Positions 23,711 through 34,870 of a stretch of DNA of 64,000 nt are shown here, piece after piece (the first letter of the stretch is position 1; the number at the start of each line of letters is the position of its first letter). The notes beneath the pieces are model-generated. The model was not told the origin of the DNA. It saw nothing but the letters and a program-made list of their open reading frames with translations, and ran no database searches. The stretch is from assembly GCA_029204225.1 (NCBI GenBank), contig CM055092.1, forward strand, positions 71,241,472 through 71,305,471, in the 5' to 3' direction. The DNA is from Diphasiastrum complanatum. Taxonomy: Eukaryota; Streptophyta; Lycopodiopsida; Lycopodiales; Lycopodiaceae. Both the position numbers and the translations under genes were made by a program.

Positions 23711-25968
23711 TATAATAACAAATTTTGTGAAGTGGTATAGTTCATGGTTCAAATCTAGAAAAAAGCATTATGTGCTTTACAAAAACAAGGATTCTGTATA
23801 TAGATTCTAAATATTGAACAGTCATACAAAACACTCTTATAGCTATTAGTTTTTAGCAAAAATGATTTTCATTTGAATGGTTTCTAATATGTGTTGCATC
23901 CTTTCAAGGCTAAGATGTCGTTAATCATTAGCCTATGGTTAGCAACTTTTCTCTAAATTGAAAAACTATTCACAAAACCAAATTGAACCAGCGACAAGTT
24001 TCAAGTACAAGTTTGCCTATGTGACCTCCTAATATGAACTTTATGTGCGAGCAAGACTAACCTCATAACGATCAAAAGTTTCACTTGTTTAGCTTGTGCT
24101 TCTTAGAGTGATGCTTCTACCTTGTAACATGTGAATTAGCATCTCTATCTTTTTTCTTTTTTATAAGCTACCACCCAGCTAGCAATTTACATGTATAGAA
24201 ATGCTTTTAACCTACAAAAGCCTTGACCTTTGTCCTCTTCGAGGTATGTAACTGTCATGATCTTTGATACATTTATTTAATGGCTGTTTGAGATTGATCA
24301 AGCTAGAGATCAAGTGGTAGGGTGTGGATGCTCTTGGGGCCCAATAGCCCAAGTGGTAGGGTGTGGATGGTCTGAGATTGATCAAGCTAGAGATCAAGTC
24401 CCTCCTTGATGATCTAACAAGACCTAAAAAGTGACTTTTGGCCAAAAAAAAGGCTTGAGGGGAAAATAGGGGACTTTTAGTTTTTGAACTATCTTTTTTC
24501 TTTGAAAAGATTGAACTCTTCAAAAAAGTCAAGACCCAATTTGATTTTCAAATTGAAAAATTTTAAAGAAGTTGCAATGTAAATTGCACTTTAGGTCCTT
24601 TGGCAAGCACCTTTATCCAACGGCCTCCAAAAATCCAACGGCCCAGATCAAACACCCTCCCTCGATCGTGCACAGGTCATTTTTGGTCACTTCCATCCAC
24701 TGTGGGCCCATTGAGGTTTGTTGCGCGCGACCCCTCTCCAACGATCCAATCTGTTCATAAAACAGTGGCCGATTGATTGCAAACAACAACGACTTCCCAC
24801 GGCGAACTTTTGGTTTTCTCGAAATCAAAACCGGCTTTCTCCATCTATGAACCTGCTTTTCTTCCTGAGCGCCAAATCTGTCGCACCAATGACGATTTGC
24901 CAATAATCCCTCTTGATTGCAGCTTTTACTTCTTGCTATCAATTGAAAATCTCCAAGCAAGGCTTTGATACCAAGCCAATACACAAGATCAGTATCAATC
25001 ATAACAAACACCAGCAAGAAGTAGATTTAGACACCACACTCCAAAAAACCTCTCCACTATATTAAAATAAAATCACTTTTAAGTGCCTTATGTACAATCC
25101 ATAAAACTCCTACTTCTGGGCTCGTAAAAGAATCGGCCCAATACCTCTAGAACTTTGGATAAAAGTGTTATCATCAAACTTAGAAAGTAATCGTAAAAGA
25201 ACTACACGTTGATTATTGCTATTTTAACTCAAATTGGATGCATGAGGGATCAAATCAGAGGCAATAGTACCTATATTTCAAAATGTACATAGTTTCAGAG
25301 GTTACAAATCTACTACAAGGAGTTATTCACTATTTTTTGAAGTTTTGAGACCCCTAATAGTGATCGATTCCAGCCAAACTTGTTCACAGCCTTTGTAAAG
25401 CTTTAATACACCTCTAAGAACATGCACGCCTTTTAAGTTTCATGCCAAAATATTGAGAGAAACTTTCAAAATAGTGAAAAAAAAAACCATGTTCTTTAAC
25501 CATTTTCCAACTTTTTTGACATGTTCTGATGGATCAAATCCACATGCAAGTGCAATCAAACCCTTTCTACTATAATTTATCTACATGCAAGCACAAAAAT
25601 TTTCGATTTGGATCAATATTGATTTTTATAGTAAATTTCTAGTCCAAACTTGTCGAATTTTGACCAAAAACACTATCTAGATTCGATCTTAATCATATCA
25701 TCGGCATGCAATCATTAGAACCTATCCTAATGACTATAAAATATTATATACAATAGATTCAACAAATTTCAAACTAAAATAGTGAATATTACTCCAAAAA
25801 TCGAACACATGCTTATTTCTATAGAGAAAATCCATAATACTTATCATTAGGCTGAAAGCAATGAAGAATCAGAGAGGCCACTTACTTGGAGGTCAATTCT
25901 GCCACCAAGAAATAAAAAGCAAGGAGGTAATACCAAAAAGCAACTCCACCTTCTGATCGATGCAAATC
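23711..25968. other. No complete gene; one possible primer site
   Basis: At 24961-24973 the minus strand reads TGGTATCAAAGCC, a copia-like primer site. An open frame follows it on the minus strand (25017-24613, 134 residues, no known motif). The GTAGGGTGTGGATG word occurs twice near 24315-24370 within a local repeat. Nothing else is recognised. Confidence 0.35.
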
Positions 25969-25984
25969 CAAGCTCTAATATCAT

Positions 25985-26409
25985 TGTAAGGATCGCCAGT
26001 GAAGATCCTCTAGATCCTATTGCACGCACCAATAGGACTATTGTGGAGCCAAACCACCCAACCAACTAGAAGCCGAGAGTCAAACCCCAGTCAGCTTCTC
26101 TCTCAAGCCACAACAACTAAATAGAATAAATGAGAGGATTCCAGCAATCGAAAACTGAAAGCAGGTTGTGGAGATGGGCGAGTTCCTACATATTATATAT
26201 ACTCCAAAAGCCTAGGAATATTTCGATATAGGATGCCAATTCTCAACCAATTGCTTTTGATCTCCTTTACATGCACTCAAAATAGTCAATCACCATCCAC
26301 TAGCTCCATAAGTCCTAATTAGAGCATCTGGGCCCTCACCAGGATATTAATTACATTATTTGCCTAGTCCGGAATGACGTGGCATAACTAATAATCTCGT
26401 ACATTGGAG
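25985..26409 (-). mobile_element. copia-type LTR, 5'-truncated
   Basis: Minus-strand LTR ending CCTTACA, followed by a primer-site-like TGATATTAGAGCTTGG at 25984-25969. It is related to the LTR at 37679-38079 (shared GATTATTAGTTATGCC / GATTGTTGGTTATGCC and TGAGRGRACCCAGA blocks). Its 5' start is cut where the next LTR begins at 26410. No coding region follows. Confidence 0.5.
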
Positions 26410-27050
26410 TGTTAGGATTTCAGATCCAAAACACACTTGATGGATCAATTGGATCTTGACTAGATTTGGATGCACATCTAGAATCATTCACAAGCTAGAA
26501 ATCATACATCTATCATGCTAGAATTGAAAAATTCATGTAGGTCTGATCATAATCACTAAGATCCGATATGGTATTGTTCCTGTCCATACAACAGCACCAA
26601 CAAACAGTACTTCACACGTGTGGATCCAAGTACAACAAGAAAATTCACATTCTATACAATAGAACTCAAGATATCATGAGAAATATGCAAGAGATGGACA
26701 TAGAATCAAAAGAGAAAAGTTCTCCACATAAAATGAGAAAAACAAGATGATTTTTCCACACTGGTGCAACTATTTATAGCATCCATAATGTCACTTGTCC
26801 GCTTGCCCTAAACTTGCCCTAAAATAGCAACTCACCAAAAACCTAGTGTTTAGTGACTAAATGCAATGTATCTATATTAGTTGATTAGAGTAGGTCTAAA
26901 TCCGAGCTTATCCACATATCTACTTGCCAAAATTAGTACAAAAACTATTGGGTCCTTTATTGACATAAAAAAATCTATCTTTAAGTTAAAATTCCACGTT
27001 GGCCTCAAAATTGCCAAAATAACCCAACTAAACTAGTTGAATTTTTCACA
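26410..27050 (-). mobile_element. copia 3' LTR (about 641 bp)
   Basis: On the minus strand it starts TGTGAAAAATTC at 27050, directly after a purine tract (GAAGAGGGGG, 27060-27051), and ends AATCCTAACA at 26410. TATA-like CTATAAATA lies at 26779-26770. The LTR at 62151-62800 belongs to the same family on the other strand: both begin TGTGAAA.ATTCAACTAG, share a TCCACACGTGTGAA block, and end with GGATCTGAAATC. Confidence 0.75.
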
Positions 27051-27960
27051 CCCCCTCTTCAACTAGTTTTATAGCATAGATTTTCATAGTACTCCAAGAT
27101 GAGTTCTATGCTTCATAAACAAGTCCTTTCACAATGCTTTGGTGAAGATATCAGCCACACACTCCCTTGATGAGACATGTTTGCCATGACTTGTTCTCTC
27201 ACAAAATGATAAGCCACTACAATATGCTTGCTCCTTGAATGAAAAGTAAGATTGCTTGCCAAACTTTGGGCTGACAGGTTATCACAAAAGATGATTGGAC
27301 ACTTTTTGAAAATCCAGCAAGTTAAGATCCATTACCATCCTTTTGATCCATGGCATCTCCTCTTGACAAATGAAGGTAAATTGAGAAGTTCTAAAATACC
27401 TCTATTCCCAAGATATAATGCAAAAAACCAAGATCATGCATCTCAAACTCCTTTTTGAGTGCAATCTTGATATCATCAATATCTTGATTGTTGCCTCCAC
27501 TCAAAACGATATCATCCACATAGATTAGAATAATGGTAACATCATTTCCAACAAATGTATAGTAAAGTGAATGATCATACTCACTCATTATGAAGTTTTG
27601 TGAAGGTAGAAAAGTATTAAGCTTAGCATATCAACTCCTTGGTGCTTGCTTAAGCCCATATAAACTCTTCTGGAAAAAACACACATGATTAGCCATGTGA
27701 AATGTAGCCCTCGGATTGCTCCATAAAAACCTCCTCCTCAAGATATCATTCTAGAATGCATTAGTGATATCCAATTTCCATAGATCCCATCCATAAAGTG
27801 TTGCAAGAGAAATAATGACTTGAATGCCCCATCTTTGCCACAGCTGCAAAGTTTCATCATAGTCAATACCATACTCTTGAGCATATCCTTTTGCCACCAA
27901 CCTTGATTTGTACTTGTTAATTGATCCAGCTTGGTTTGTCTTCACATACATTATGTATGA
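27051..27960 (-). pseudogene. copia reverse transcriptase / RNase H, truncated
   Basis: Minus-strand blocks in order: KYKSRLVAKGYAQEYGIDY (27951-27830 region), LDITNAF (about 27755), SLYGLKQAPRS (about 27655), IILIYVDDIVLSGG (27540-27500), KKEFEMHDLG (about 27440), then the RNase H end (DNLSAQSLASN, KHIVVAYHFVREQVMA) and the purine tract. YVDD is intact. A frameshift near 27600 and a large deletion between 27391 and about 27300 break it. Integrase and gag are absent; the element is cut at 27960. Confidence 0.85.
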
Positions 27961-29553
27961 TAATGGGTATTTGTCGACCCACGATAAGGATATAATGGCT
28001 TGTACTCTCGCCTCATCACTCAGATTACAAATTTAATGTCTCGCAGCTAGACAAAGGACTTGTCTTTATATCCCTACATACATCTAGGCTTTTAAGCAAG
28101 TGAGATAACACACGTGATGCGCGCACACACACACACACACAAAAGACATGGAGGGTTGTGGTTGTGGTGATGTTGAAGATGGATTATGCTTAATTTAGCA
28201 GCACTTGCTCCTGCATTGGACAACAGGCTTGCTACTCGAAATTAGGTGTGTATGCAAGCAAGCAAGCAAGCAGATCGATGCTGCTTCAACCTGTGAGTGA
28301 GCATGCATCAGTTAGTGGCTTTGTCAGCTTTTCTTATAAAACTTACTCTAAGAGCACGCACGCCCGCCCCTTATTCACCACTTGATCACAAACAAATATG
28401 GCAAGTACTACATAAGCATCTATCTAGTCATGGACGTACAATGCATGCATGCTAATGATTACAGCCAGCATCTGGTTTATCTGCGACAGTTTTCCTCTCA
28501 CCAACCTCCCGAGTCCTCTCTTACCCGCCATCAGACGCATTCTGAGCTCGAGTTGCTCCCTGTTGCATTATTTTTTGGGACAACGATAGGAATATGTATT
28601 CTTACGCCTATCAGAACAGTAGGATCGATGCTTCCTTTTCCAAAACCATTTGTTGTTTTAATTTTTCCGGTTTCAGTCACGATGGCATTGACAATGTCAA
28701 GAGCTAATGGACGGATTCTTCTATTGGCCCTCTAAAATTGAATTTTTCTGGTTCAATAGGGTTCGGGAGTCTGTTGCCTATCCATCTACACACACAATTA
28801 TGAGTTCATTCTCAAAGATCACACTCTCCTTATCAAAAAAGGTCATCTCTTATTATGTGGTGCTTCTATTGAAATTGTCAATATCTTTTGCTTAGAAGCA
28901 AAGAGCATATCTAATTAGAGAAGGACAATTTTTCCATTTGATTTGCCGACCATCTAGTAGGCAAGTCATTAACTCCATAAGACCTCAATGTATCTTCCAT
29001 TTGACTCTAGGTTTTGCTAGAGTTCCTTTTCTTCCCCCAATCTTTAGGTTAATTTTGAAAATTTACGAGAGCTTTGTCAAATAACAAAGCAAGTGCATTG
29101 AGATGTCACCTTCTTGTGCAAAGAAGAGATCATCGATAACAATATAGTTGTGGAAGTTGGTGATGCAAAGAAGAAAGAGAGAGAAAGAAGAAGAATATGA
29201 CTTATGCTAGTCAAATAGGGAGGGCATGTGAAAGGCCAAAATTTATGAACCTTAAATGGATCTATTCAATTCATAAGAGGCATTGGATGCATTGTTACTT
29301 TCGTTATTGAAAGCTACAAATGACACAATGTCACATAGTCACAATGCCACACAATCATTCAATTCTACATATTGGCTGGCTAGCTTCTCTAGGTAGGAGA
29401 ATGCATATGTAATTCTTTAATTTACCATCCTAATGTACTCAATGGCTTTAATATATTACTCATAGTGGCCTCAACACCTCATTTCTCAAAGCCCAGCTTT
29501 AAAACTTAAACTAAATATTTCTCTTAGAGCATAAACAACTAGTTTTCTAAGTT
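27961..29553. other. Unassigned; CA repeat at 28122-28141
   Basis: Contains a 20-bp CA array (28122-28141), four GCAA units near 28253-28272, and open frames (28382-28735, 28707-28895) without known motifs. It is probably a mixture of repeat fragments. Confidence 0.4.
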
Positions 29554-29892
29554 TTGGGAGATGTCTTGGGCTTTATGTTTGTTCTAATATCAGAGATATT
29601 TGTAGATCCAGCCATTAACAAGTATTATGCAACCTATGCAGCTCAGCCTCAACGTCAAGGTAGTAGAAATTACGGCTGCTACGGATGCGGCGAAGGCCAT
29701 CGAATTCCAAAATGTCCTTACAAGGGACAATATACAGCCTTCTGCCGAGAATGCGGATACGGACACTGCTTCAAGAATTGTCCATTAAAACCTAGAATGA
29801 GTGTACCATTGAATTTCATCTCAATATACCCTACAGCAGTTCCAAGAAGGACGCCACCAGAAAAACAACACCTTCATGCCCCCCAGTGCTAG
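29554..29892 (+). pseudogene. gypsy gag C-terminus with two zinc knuckles
   Basis: Two adjacent zinc knuckles read CYGCGEGHRIPKC and CRECGYGHCFKNC. Both have Cys-x2-Cys-x3-His-x4-Cys spacing, one residue shorter than the canonical x4. They bind the element's RNA during packaging. The N-terminal gag is absent. Confidence 0.75.
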
Positions 29893-29953
29893 CAGTCAAG
29901 CGAGCGCAAATAGCGGAAGGAAGTGACTCCCTCACCACCCTCGTCAATATTAG

Positions 29954-30550
29954 ATGATCAACCCTCAACTGCAGGACCGTTGGAACGATCGGTTGCGTCA
30001 TCATGAACCACCTTTCCACATGGTGGAGCCCGAGGATCCGCATACTAAAATACTCACAAGTTTGATAGCAAGCCTTGTAGACTTATCCCTTGAAGAGTTA
30101 CTGCGAATTGCGCCGCAAGCCAAGGGCCTCTTGGCTGAATGGGCCAAAGCGGAAGCCGAACCAATAACACAAGAGCCCTTATATTGTGCAGGCTACGAAG
30201 GAACGAGCAACGTCCTCCACATTAATGGGGCAGTGTGGAAAAGCAAAGGACACAACATCACCCTGCCAATCAAGCACAAGAGGTTCGAGGACGAGGCAGC
30301 AATGGTTGATGGAGGATCAGGTGTAAATTTGATCTCCACTACTTTGTATCAAAAGTGGGGTTTGCAAGGATTGAAACCAGTAAAATTTGCCATCAAATTA
30401 GCTAATCAATCCTATGTAAAACCAAAAGGTGTAGTTGACGACATCCCGCTGAAAATAGCGGGTATGCAGTATGTAATCACTTTTGTGGTGATGGACATAC
30501 TAGAGTCCCCTTCTGCCTATCGCGTTTTACTAGGGGAAGACCTTGGTTGA
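29954..30550 (+). pseudogene. gypsy aspartic protease region
   Basis: The active-site block reads AAMVDGGSGVNLIS; in the family this is Asp-Ser/Thr-Gly-Ala, so the catalytic Asp is kept but the next residue is Gly. LANQSYVKPKGVVDDIPL and RVLLGEDLG follow, as in gypsy proteases. The frame ends at 30548; the next block (RITQVVHNWRTGKLTF) continues in another frame, so a single-base shift lies at about 30545. Confidence 0.75.
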
Positions 30551-31473
30551 GGATCACGCAAGTGGTTCATAACTGGAGAACTGGAAAACTCACCTTCGAA
30601 AATAGAGAACAGGCTATAAAGGTCAATCCAAACACATGGGCGGTGAAACCGATTACACCAAAAGCTGATGACGGATTGTTCACCACTGATCACACAATTG
30701 ATCACCCAAGGCAAGCCATTACGACTCTGAAACGGATATCGTGAGATGGATGGACGCATTGGCAACTGTTGACTGTATGGCTGGGCATGCTTGTCAACCG
30801 GATTCAGATCCAAAACCCAACACATTCTCACCCAAGTGCTATACATTGGACACACCAATCACTTTCGAGGTGAATATGATCAATGTAGCATGGCTGTCAG
30901 CAGAAGCTATTGAGAACCCTGTGGACGATGATTTAGTCCCTTGGCAACATGCTTTTACCTACAACAAGGAGACTGAGCTGACTGATAAGCAAGTCCTGCA
31001 ACATATGGACCCAGATCGCTATGGAATGAAAAAGGTACCAGCTCAACCACCATAGAAATTGGAAATGGCTAAAGTTGTCAAGATAAATCCACCCAAGGCA
31101 CCTGCCAACAAGAAGAACTAGCTGAGACAACATTATAACTAGGTAATTCGATGAAGCGATCTACCAAAGGAGGCCATAGCTATGGTGGATGTTGATATTC
31201 GCAATCATGAAGCGAATATCACACCAGTCCCTAAGAAAGACAACAAGGATGAACCCAACTACATGGGCAGGAAAGGGAAAAAAAAAGGTGTTGGACTCCT
31301 TGAAGTCAGTCCGAATGGACCCAGACGCATCGTCATCTTCCTCACAAATGACTGATAACCCAAAGGTTACAAGTCGGACTAAGATCAATATGCTGAAAGA
31401 GGAATCCCGCCGAACGCCAGTTCACGAGATGCCAAAAACCTTCAAGAACTATACCTTAGATGACATAGTATGA
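30547..31473 (+). pseudogene. gypsy protease-RT linker
   Basis: Three short frames (30547-30744, 30741-31055, 31189-31473) overlap or abut with stops between them. The composition is hydrophilic with Pro, Asp and Lys. There is no catalytic motif. By position it is the spacer between protease and reverse transcriptase. Confidence 0.5.
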
Positions 31474-32460
31474 TGCCGCAAGCTCAAAGAGAACCTGATC
31501 AAAATCAGGAACCAGCGGAGCAAGTCTTCGAAGGACCTGCGCGGACGCAACCAATGAATCTAGCTAAACCAGGTAAAGAAGAGAAGATCATGCATGTGGG
31601 AGAACAGTTAACACCCATTCAATTCAAAAGACTATGCTCATTATTGGTGGAATACAAAGATTGTTTTGCTTGGAATTATAGTGATCTGAAGGGTATACCA
31701 CCAACCGTAGTCCAGCACACCATACCCTTGGTGGATGAAGCGTCCCCAAGGTGAGCTGCTACTACCGATGCAACCCGAACTATACAGAATTGATCAAGCA
31801 GGAGTTGCAGAAATTGCTAGATGCTGATTTCATGTATGAAATCGAGCACACTGAATGGGTGTCACCGATAGTCATAGTATCCAAGAAGAACGAAAAAATG
31901 CAAATCTGTGTGAACCTGAAGGCGTTAAATGCAGTTACCAAGAAGGATCATTTGCTCTTACCATTTATGGAAAGTGTTCTAGACCGAGTAGCAGAAGCAG
32001 AAGCCTACAGTTTCTTGGATGGTTTCAACGGCTACAATCAGGTGAAAATAGCGCCGCAAGATCAGCACAAGACAGCATTCGCCACGGAATGGGAAACCTG
32101 TGCCTACAAGGTGATGCCATTTGGACTTTGTAATGCCCCAAGTACCTTCCAACGAGTTATGCAAGCGGCATTCAAAGAGTATTTGCAAAATTTTCTGGAG
32201 ATTTTCTTGGATGATCTGTGCGTGCATGGACCTAACTCTGAGCACTTATCCAATTCGGAAAACGTGCTGAAGGAATGTTGCAAATATCAGATATCTTTGA
32301 ACCCGAGAAGTGTGTGTTTTGGGTGACACATGGCCTAATTCTTGGCCACATAGTATCCAGACACGGGATCACCACGGACCTGTCAAAGATAAGGATCATT
32401 GTCGATCTGCCGCCCGCCATAAACGATCCACAGAGTCTATATTTTCATGGGTCACGCTAA
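31470..32460 (+). pseudogene. gypsy reverse transcriptase
   Basis: Blocks in order: IKQELQKLLDADFMYEIE, WVSPIVIVSKKN, ICVNLKALNAVTKKDHLLLP, AYSFLDGFNGYNQVKIAPQD, YKVMPFGLCNAPSTFQRVM and EIFLDDLCVHG (catalytic box FLDD). A frameshift near 32290 moves to the 32275-32460 frame (EKCVFWVTHGLILGHIVSR). A stop at 31752-31754 splits it from the preceding frame. Confidence 0.9.
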
Positions 32461-32539
32461 CTACTACCGAATTTTCATTTTAGACTTTGCGGAGTTAGCA
32501 CGACCAATCTACAAACTCACAACGGAACCACACTAGACA

Positions 32540-33142
32540 GAGGAAGCCCTACAGGCTTTCCATAAACTTACAGATGCATTGGACTCAGTGCCAATATTAC
32601 GTCCACCCAATTGGTCCATAGAGTTTCATGTGCATACAGATGCATCAAATTATGCAGTGGGAGCTATCTTAACCCAGCTAGGAGAACACAAAAAGGATTT
32701 TCAAATCCGATTTGCTAGCCAACAGCTCAGTGATTCAGAGATAAATTATTCGACAACATAGCAAGAGGTAGTGGCTATGGTTTATGCGGTTAAGAAATTT
32801 TGGCATTATTTGATGGCCACACATTTTGCTCTTTATACGGACCATCAACCCTTGATTTGCCTTGTTAATAAAACTTGCAACATAGGGAGAATCACTCATT
32901 GGTTACTTCTGTTGTTGGAGTTTGATTTTCGGATAGGAGTTCACAAGGGAAAGCAGCATTATATGGCAAATCATGTGTCGCGAATCAAGGGAAAGGAGAC
33001 TGTAGCCCTATCTGATGATGAGCTACCTGATGTTGCCTTGTTTTGCATTGACACTATACCTGAATGGGTCACAAATATAGTCGAATATTTAATGCGGGCC
33101 AACCGGATAAATCTCTACCCAACGCGAAACAGCAAAAACTGA
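32540..33142 (+). pseudogene. gypsy RNase H
   Basis: HTDASNYAVGAILTQ (first catalytic Asp), then SEINYSTT, an in-frame TAG at 32759-32761, VVAMVYAVKKFWHYL and FALYTDHQPLICLV (last Asp). Apart from the stop the frame is continuous to 33142. Confidence 0.85.
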
Positions 33143-33462
33143 TACTAAACGCGAGACCTTATCAGTTGATTGTCGGCCAATTATATCAAAGAGGACCAGA
33201 TAGTATTCATCAAAGGTGTATTCTTCCACACGAGGCCACCCAAATCATTTCAATTTCACATGAAGGCATGGGTGGTGGACATTTTGCATCTAACATTACA
33301 GTTCGGAAGATTCTGCAATCAGGATGCTGGTGGCCAACAATACATAAGGGAACACTTGAAAAAATGTGATGTGTGCCAGAGAGCTAGAAGGCCAACAAGG
33401 TTGAACTATGATCTTTTACACCCAGTTCTAGCTCAAGCACCATTCGAGACCATTCTGTAAAT
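33064..33462 (+). pseudogene. gypsy integrase zinc-binding end, cut short
   Basis: Frame 33064-33369 has HEGMGGGHFASNITVRKI (the His pair) and the overlapping frame to 33460 has KKCDVCQRARRPTR (the Cys pair). Sequence leaves the element after APFETIL at about 33458, just before the Asp-Asp-Glu core. A single-base shift lies near 33350. Confidence 0.8.
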
Positions 33463-34440
33463 AAATAAAGTCAAAAAAAATAAAAATAGTTGCAAGGGTC
33501 GTGGCATCTTGCGTGCGTAAGCCCATGGCCCAATGAGCACTTGTAAATAAATAATTTTGGACATAAACTTGACTTTGGGCCATGTAATTAAAAATAATAT
33601 TAGAAGGCCAAAGTTAAGCTTAAACTTAAGTTTCTAAGTTTGGTTAATTAGTCAAAGTCAATTGGTGGTAGGTGAAGTGTGTTTCTCTCTCCACCATTGA
33701 TTAGTTTATGTTTTGGATTAAGAGCTCATTTGTATTTTTCTTTTGAGAGAAATCAAGCTTGAGGTGATTTTTGAACAATTTTGCTCTTCCACGAAGGATG
33801 GATAGTCGATGTATGTGATATTTTTTTGTCTACTGAGTTGATCTGAACTTGTTGGAAAATCTTTACTATTCACACATGTGAGAGGCCATGAGAATCAGTA
33901 GATGATAGTTTACTTGTAGTGTTTAAAGGCAATTTCCAATCTAGATTAAATTAAGCTAGATTGTGTGTCTAGATCTTGATCAATCTAATTGTTGCGCAAT
34001 CCTTGATGCTTGAAGGATGTATTTATATCCAAATGAGGTTTAGATCCTATGATTTTAACATAATTCACATGATGATGATAGTCCCTTAGAAAAGAAGTGA
34101 TTTTCAAGCTGGAAGGATCATATGAATTTAATCTAATGTCTATATTCAAGAAATTCAAAAGAAGTAAGAGTTCTTAGAAGGTGAAAAATAGCTTTAAGGG
34201 TTTTCCATTTGAAAATTATGAGAACGGTTAGGGATCCGGATCTGTATCTTATATTTTCCTATATACCTCGAAACAATCAACCAATGGGTTTATTCGTCAG
34301 TATTACCATTACTCTAGATACTAACCACTGGTCTATAGATCACTCTCACACAAGAATTTTTCGTTGGAATCACTGATGTCCCATACAATTAGCTTTCCCT
34401 CCAAGAAAGTTCTTTGCTTCTAGATTTGTTCACCAAAAAA
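33463..34440. other. No gene recognised
   Basis: AT-rich sequence, possibly an LTR remnant (CACACATGTGAGAG near 33872 resembles the CCACACGTGTGAA block of the copia LTRs). No coding frame is supported. Confidence 0.4.
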
Positions 34441-34870
34441 TTAAAAAGATTATTTGGCTATTCTATATCCAAATATAGAATCCGATCTTCAACCAATTCC
34501 ATAAGATAGTTGGTGACATCGAATTCTTTCATGTTCCTTAAGTAATTCACCATACATGAAAATATCATCTGAGAATACCACTAGGCATGGACCCAGTTAC
34601 AAAAAACATTGTTCATAGACTGTTGAAATAACACGTGTATTCATTACCTAAAAGGAAATTTGGCTATTCTATATCCAAATATAGAATCCGATCTTCAACC
34701 AATTCCATAAGATAGTTCGTGACATCGAATTCTTTCATGTTCCTTAAGTAATTCACCATACATGAAAATATCATCTAAGAATACCACTAGGCATGGACCC
34801 AGGTATGGACGAAAAACATTGTTCATAGACTGTTGAAATAACACGTGTATTCATTACCTAAAAGGAAATG
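34440..34870 (-). pseudogene. gypsy reverse transcriptase fragment, duplicated in tandem
   Basis: The minus strand of each unit reads through LVVFLDDIFMYGELLKEHER, the gypsy reverse transcriptase catalytic block. The 206-bp unit 34453-34658 is repeated at 34659-34868 with few differences, including a short insertion near 34802. The rest of the polymerase is not legible. Confidence 0.7.
34453..34868. repeat. Tandem duplication, unit about 206 bp
   Basis: Two direct copies, each starting TTTGGCTATTCTATATCC and ending CATTACCTAAAAGGAAA. Confidence 0.95.

Larger units (their letters stand above)
29554..33462 (+). mobile_element. Ty3/gypsy gag-pol relic
   Basis: Plus-strand order: gag zinc knuckles (29660-29800), protease (about 30285-30550), linker, reverse transcriptase (about 31600-32450), RNase H (32579-33003), integrase zinc-binding end (33064-33462). 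It stops inside integrase right after AQAPFET, where the catalytic core should begin. The 5' part of gag is missing and no LTR is recognised. Frames change at least five times and there are in-frame stops, so it is inactive. Confidence 0.9.

Noticed and set aside
28382-28895. Two hydrophobic open frames, possible membrane proteins
   Set aside because: No family resemblance and short; surrounded by repeat debris.
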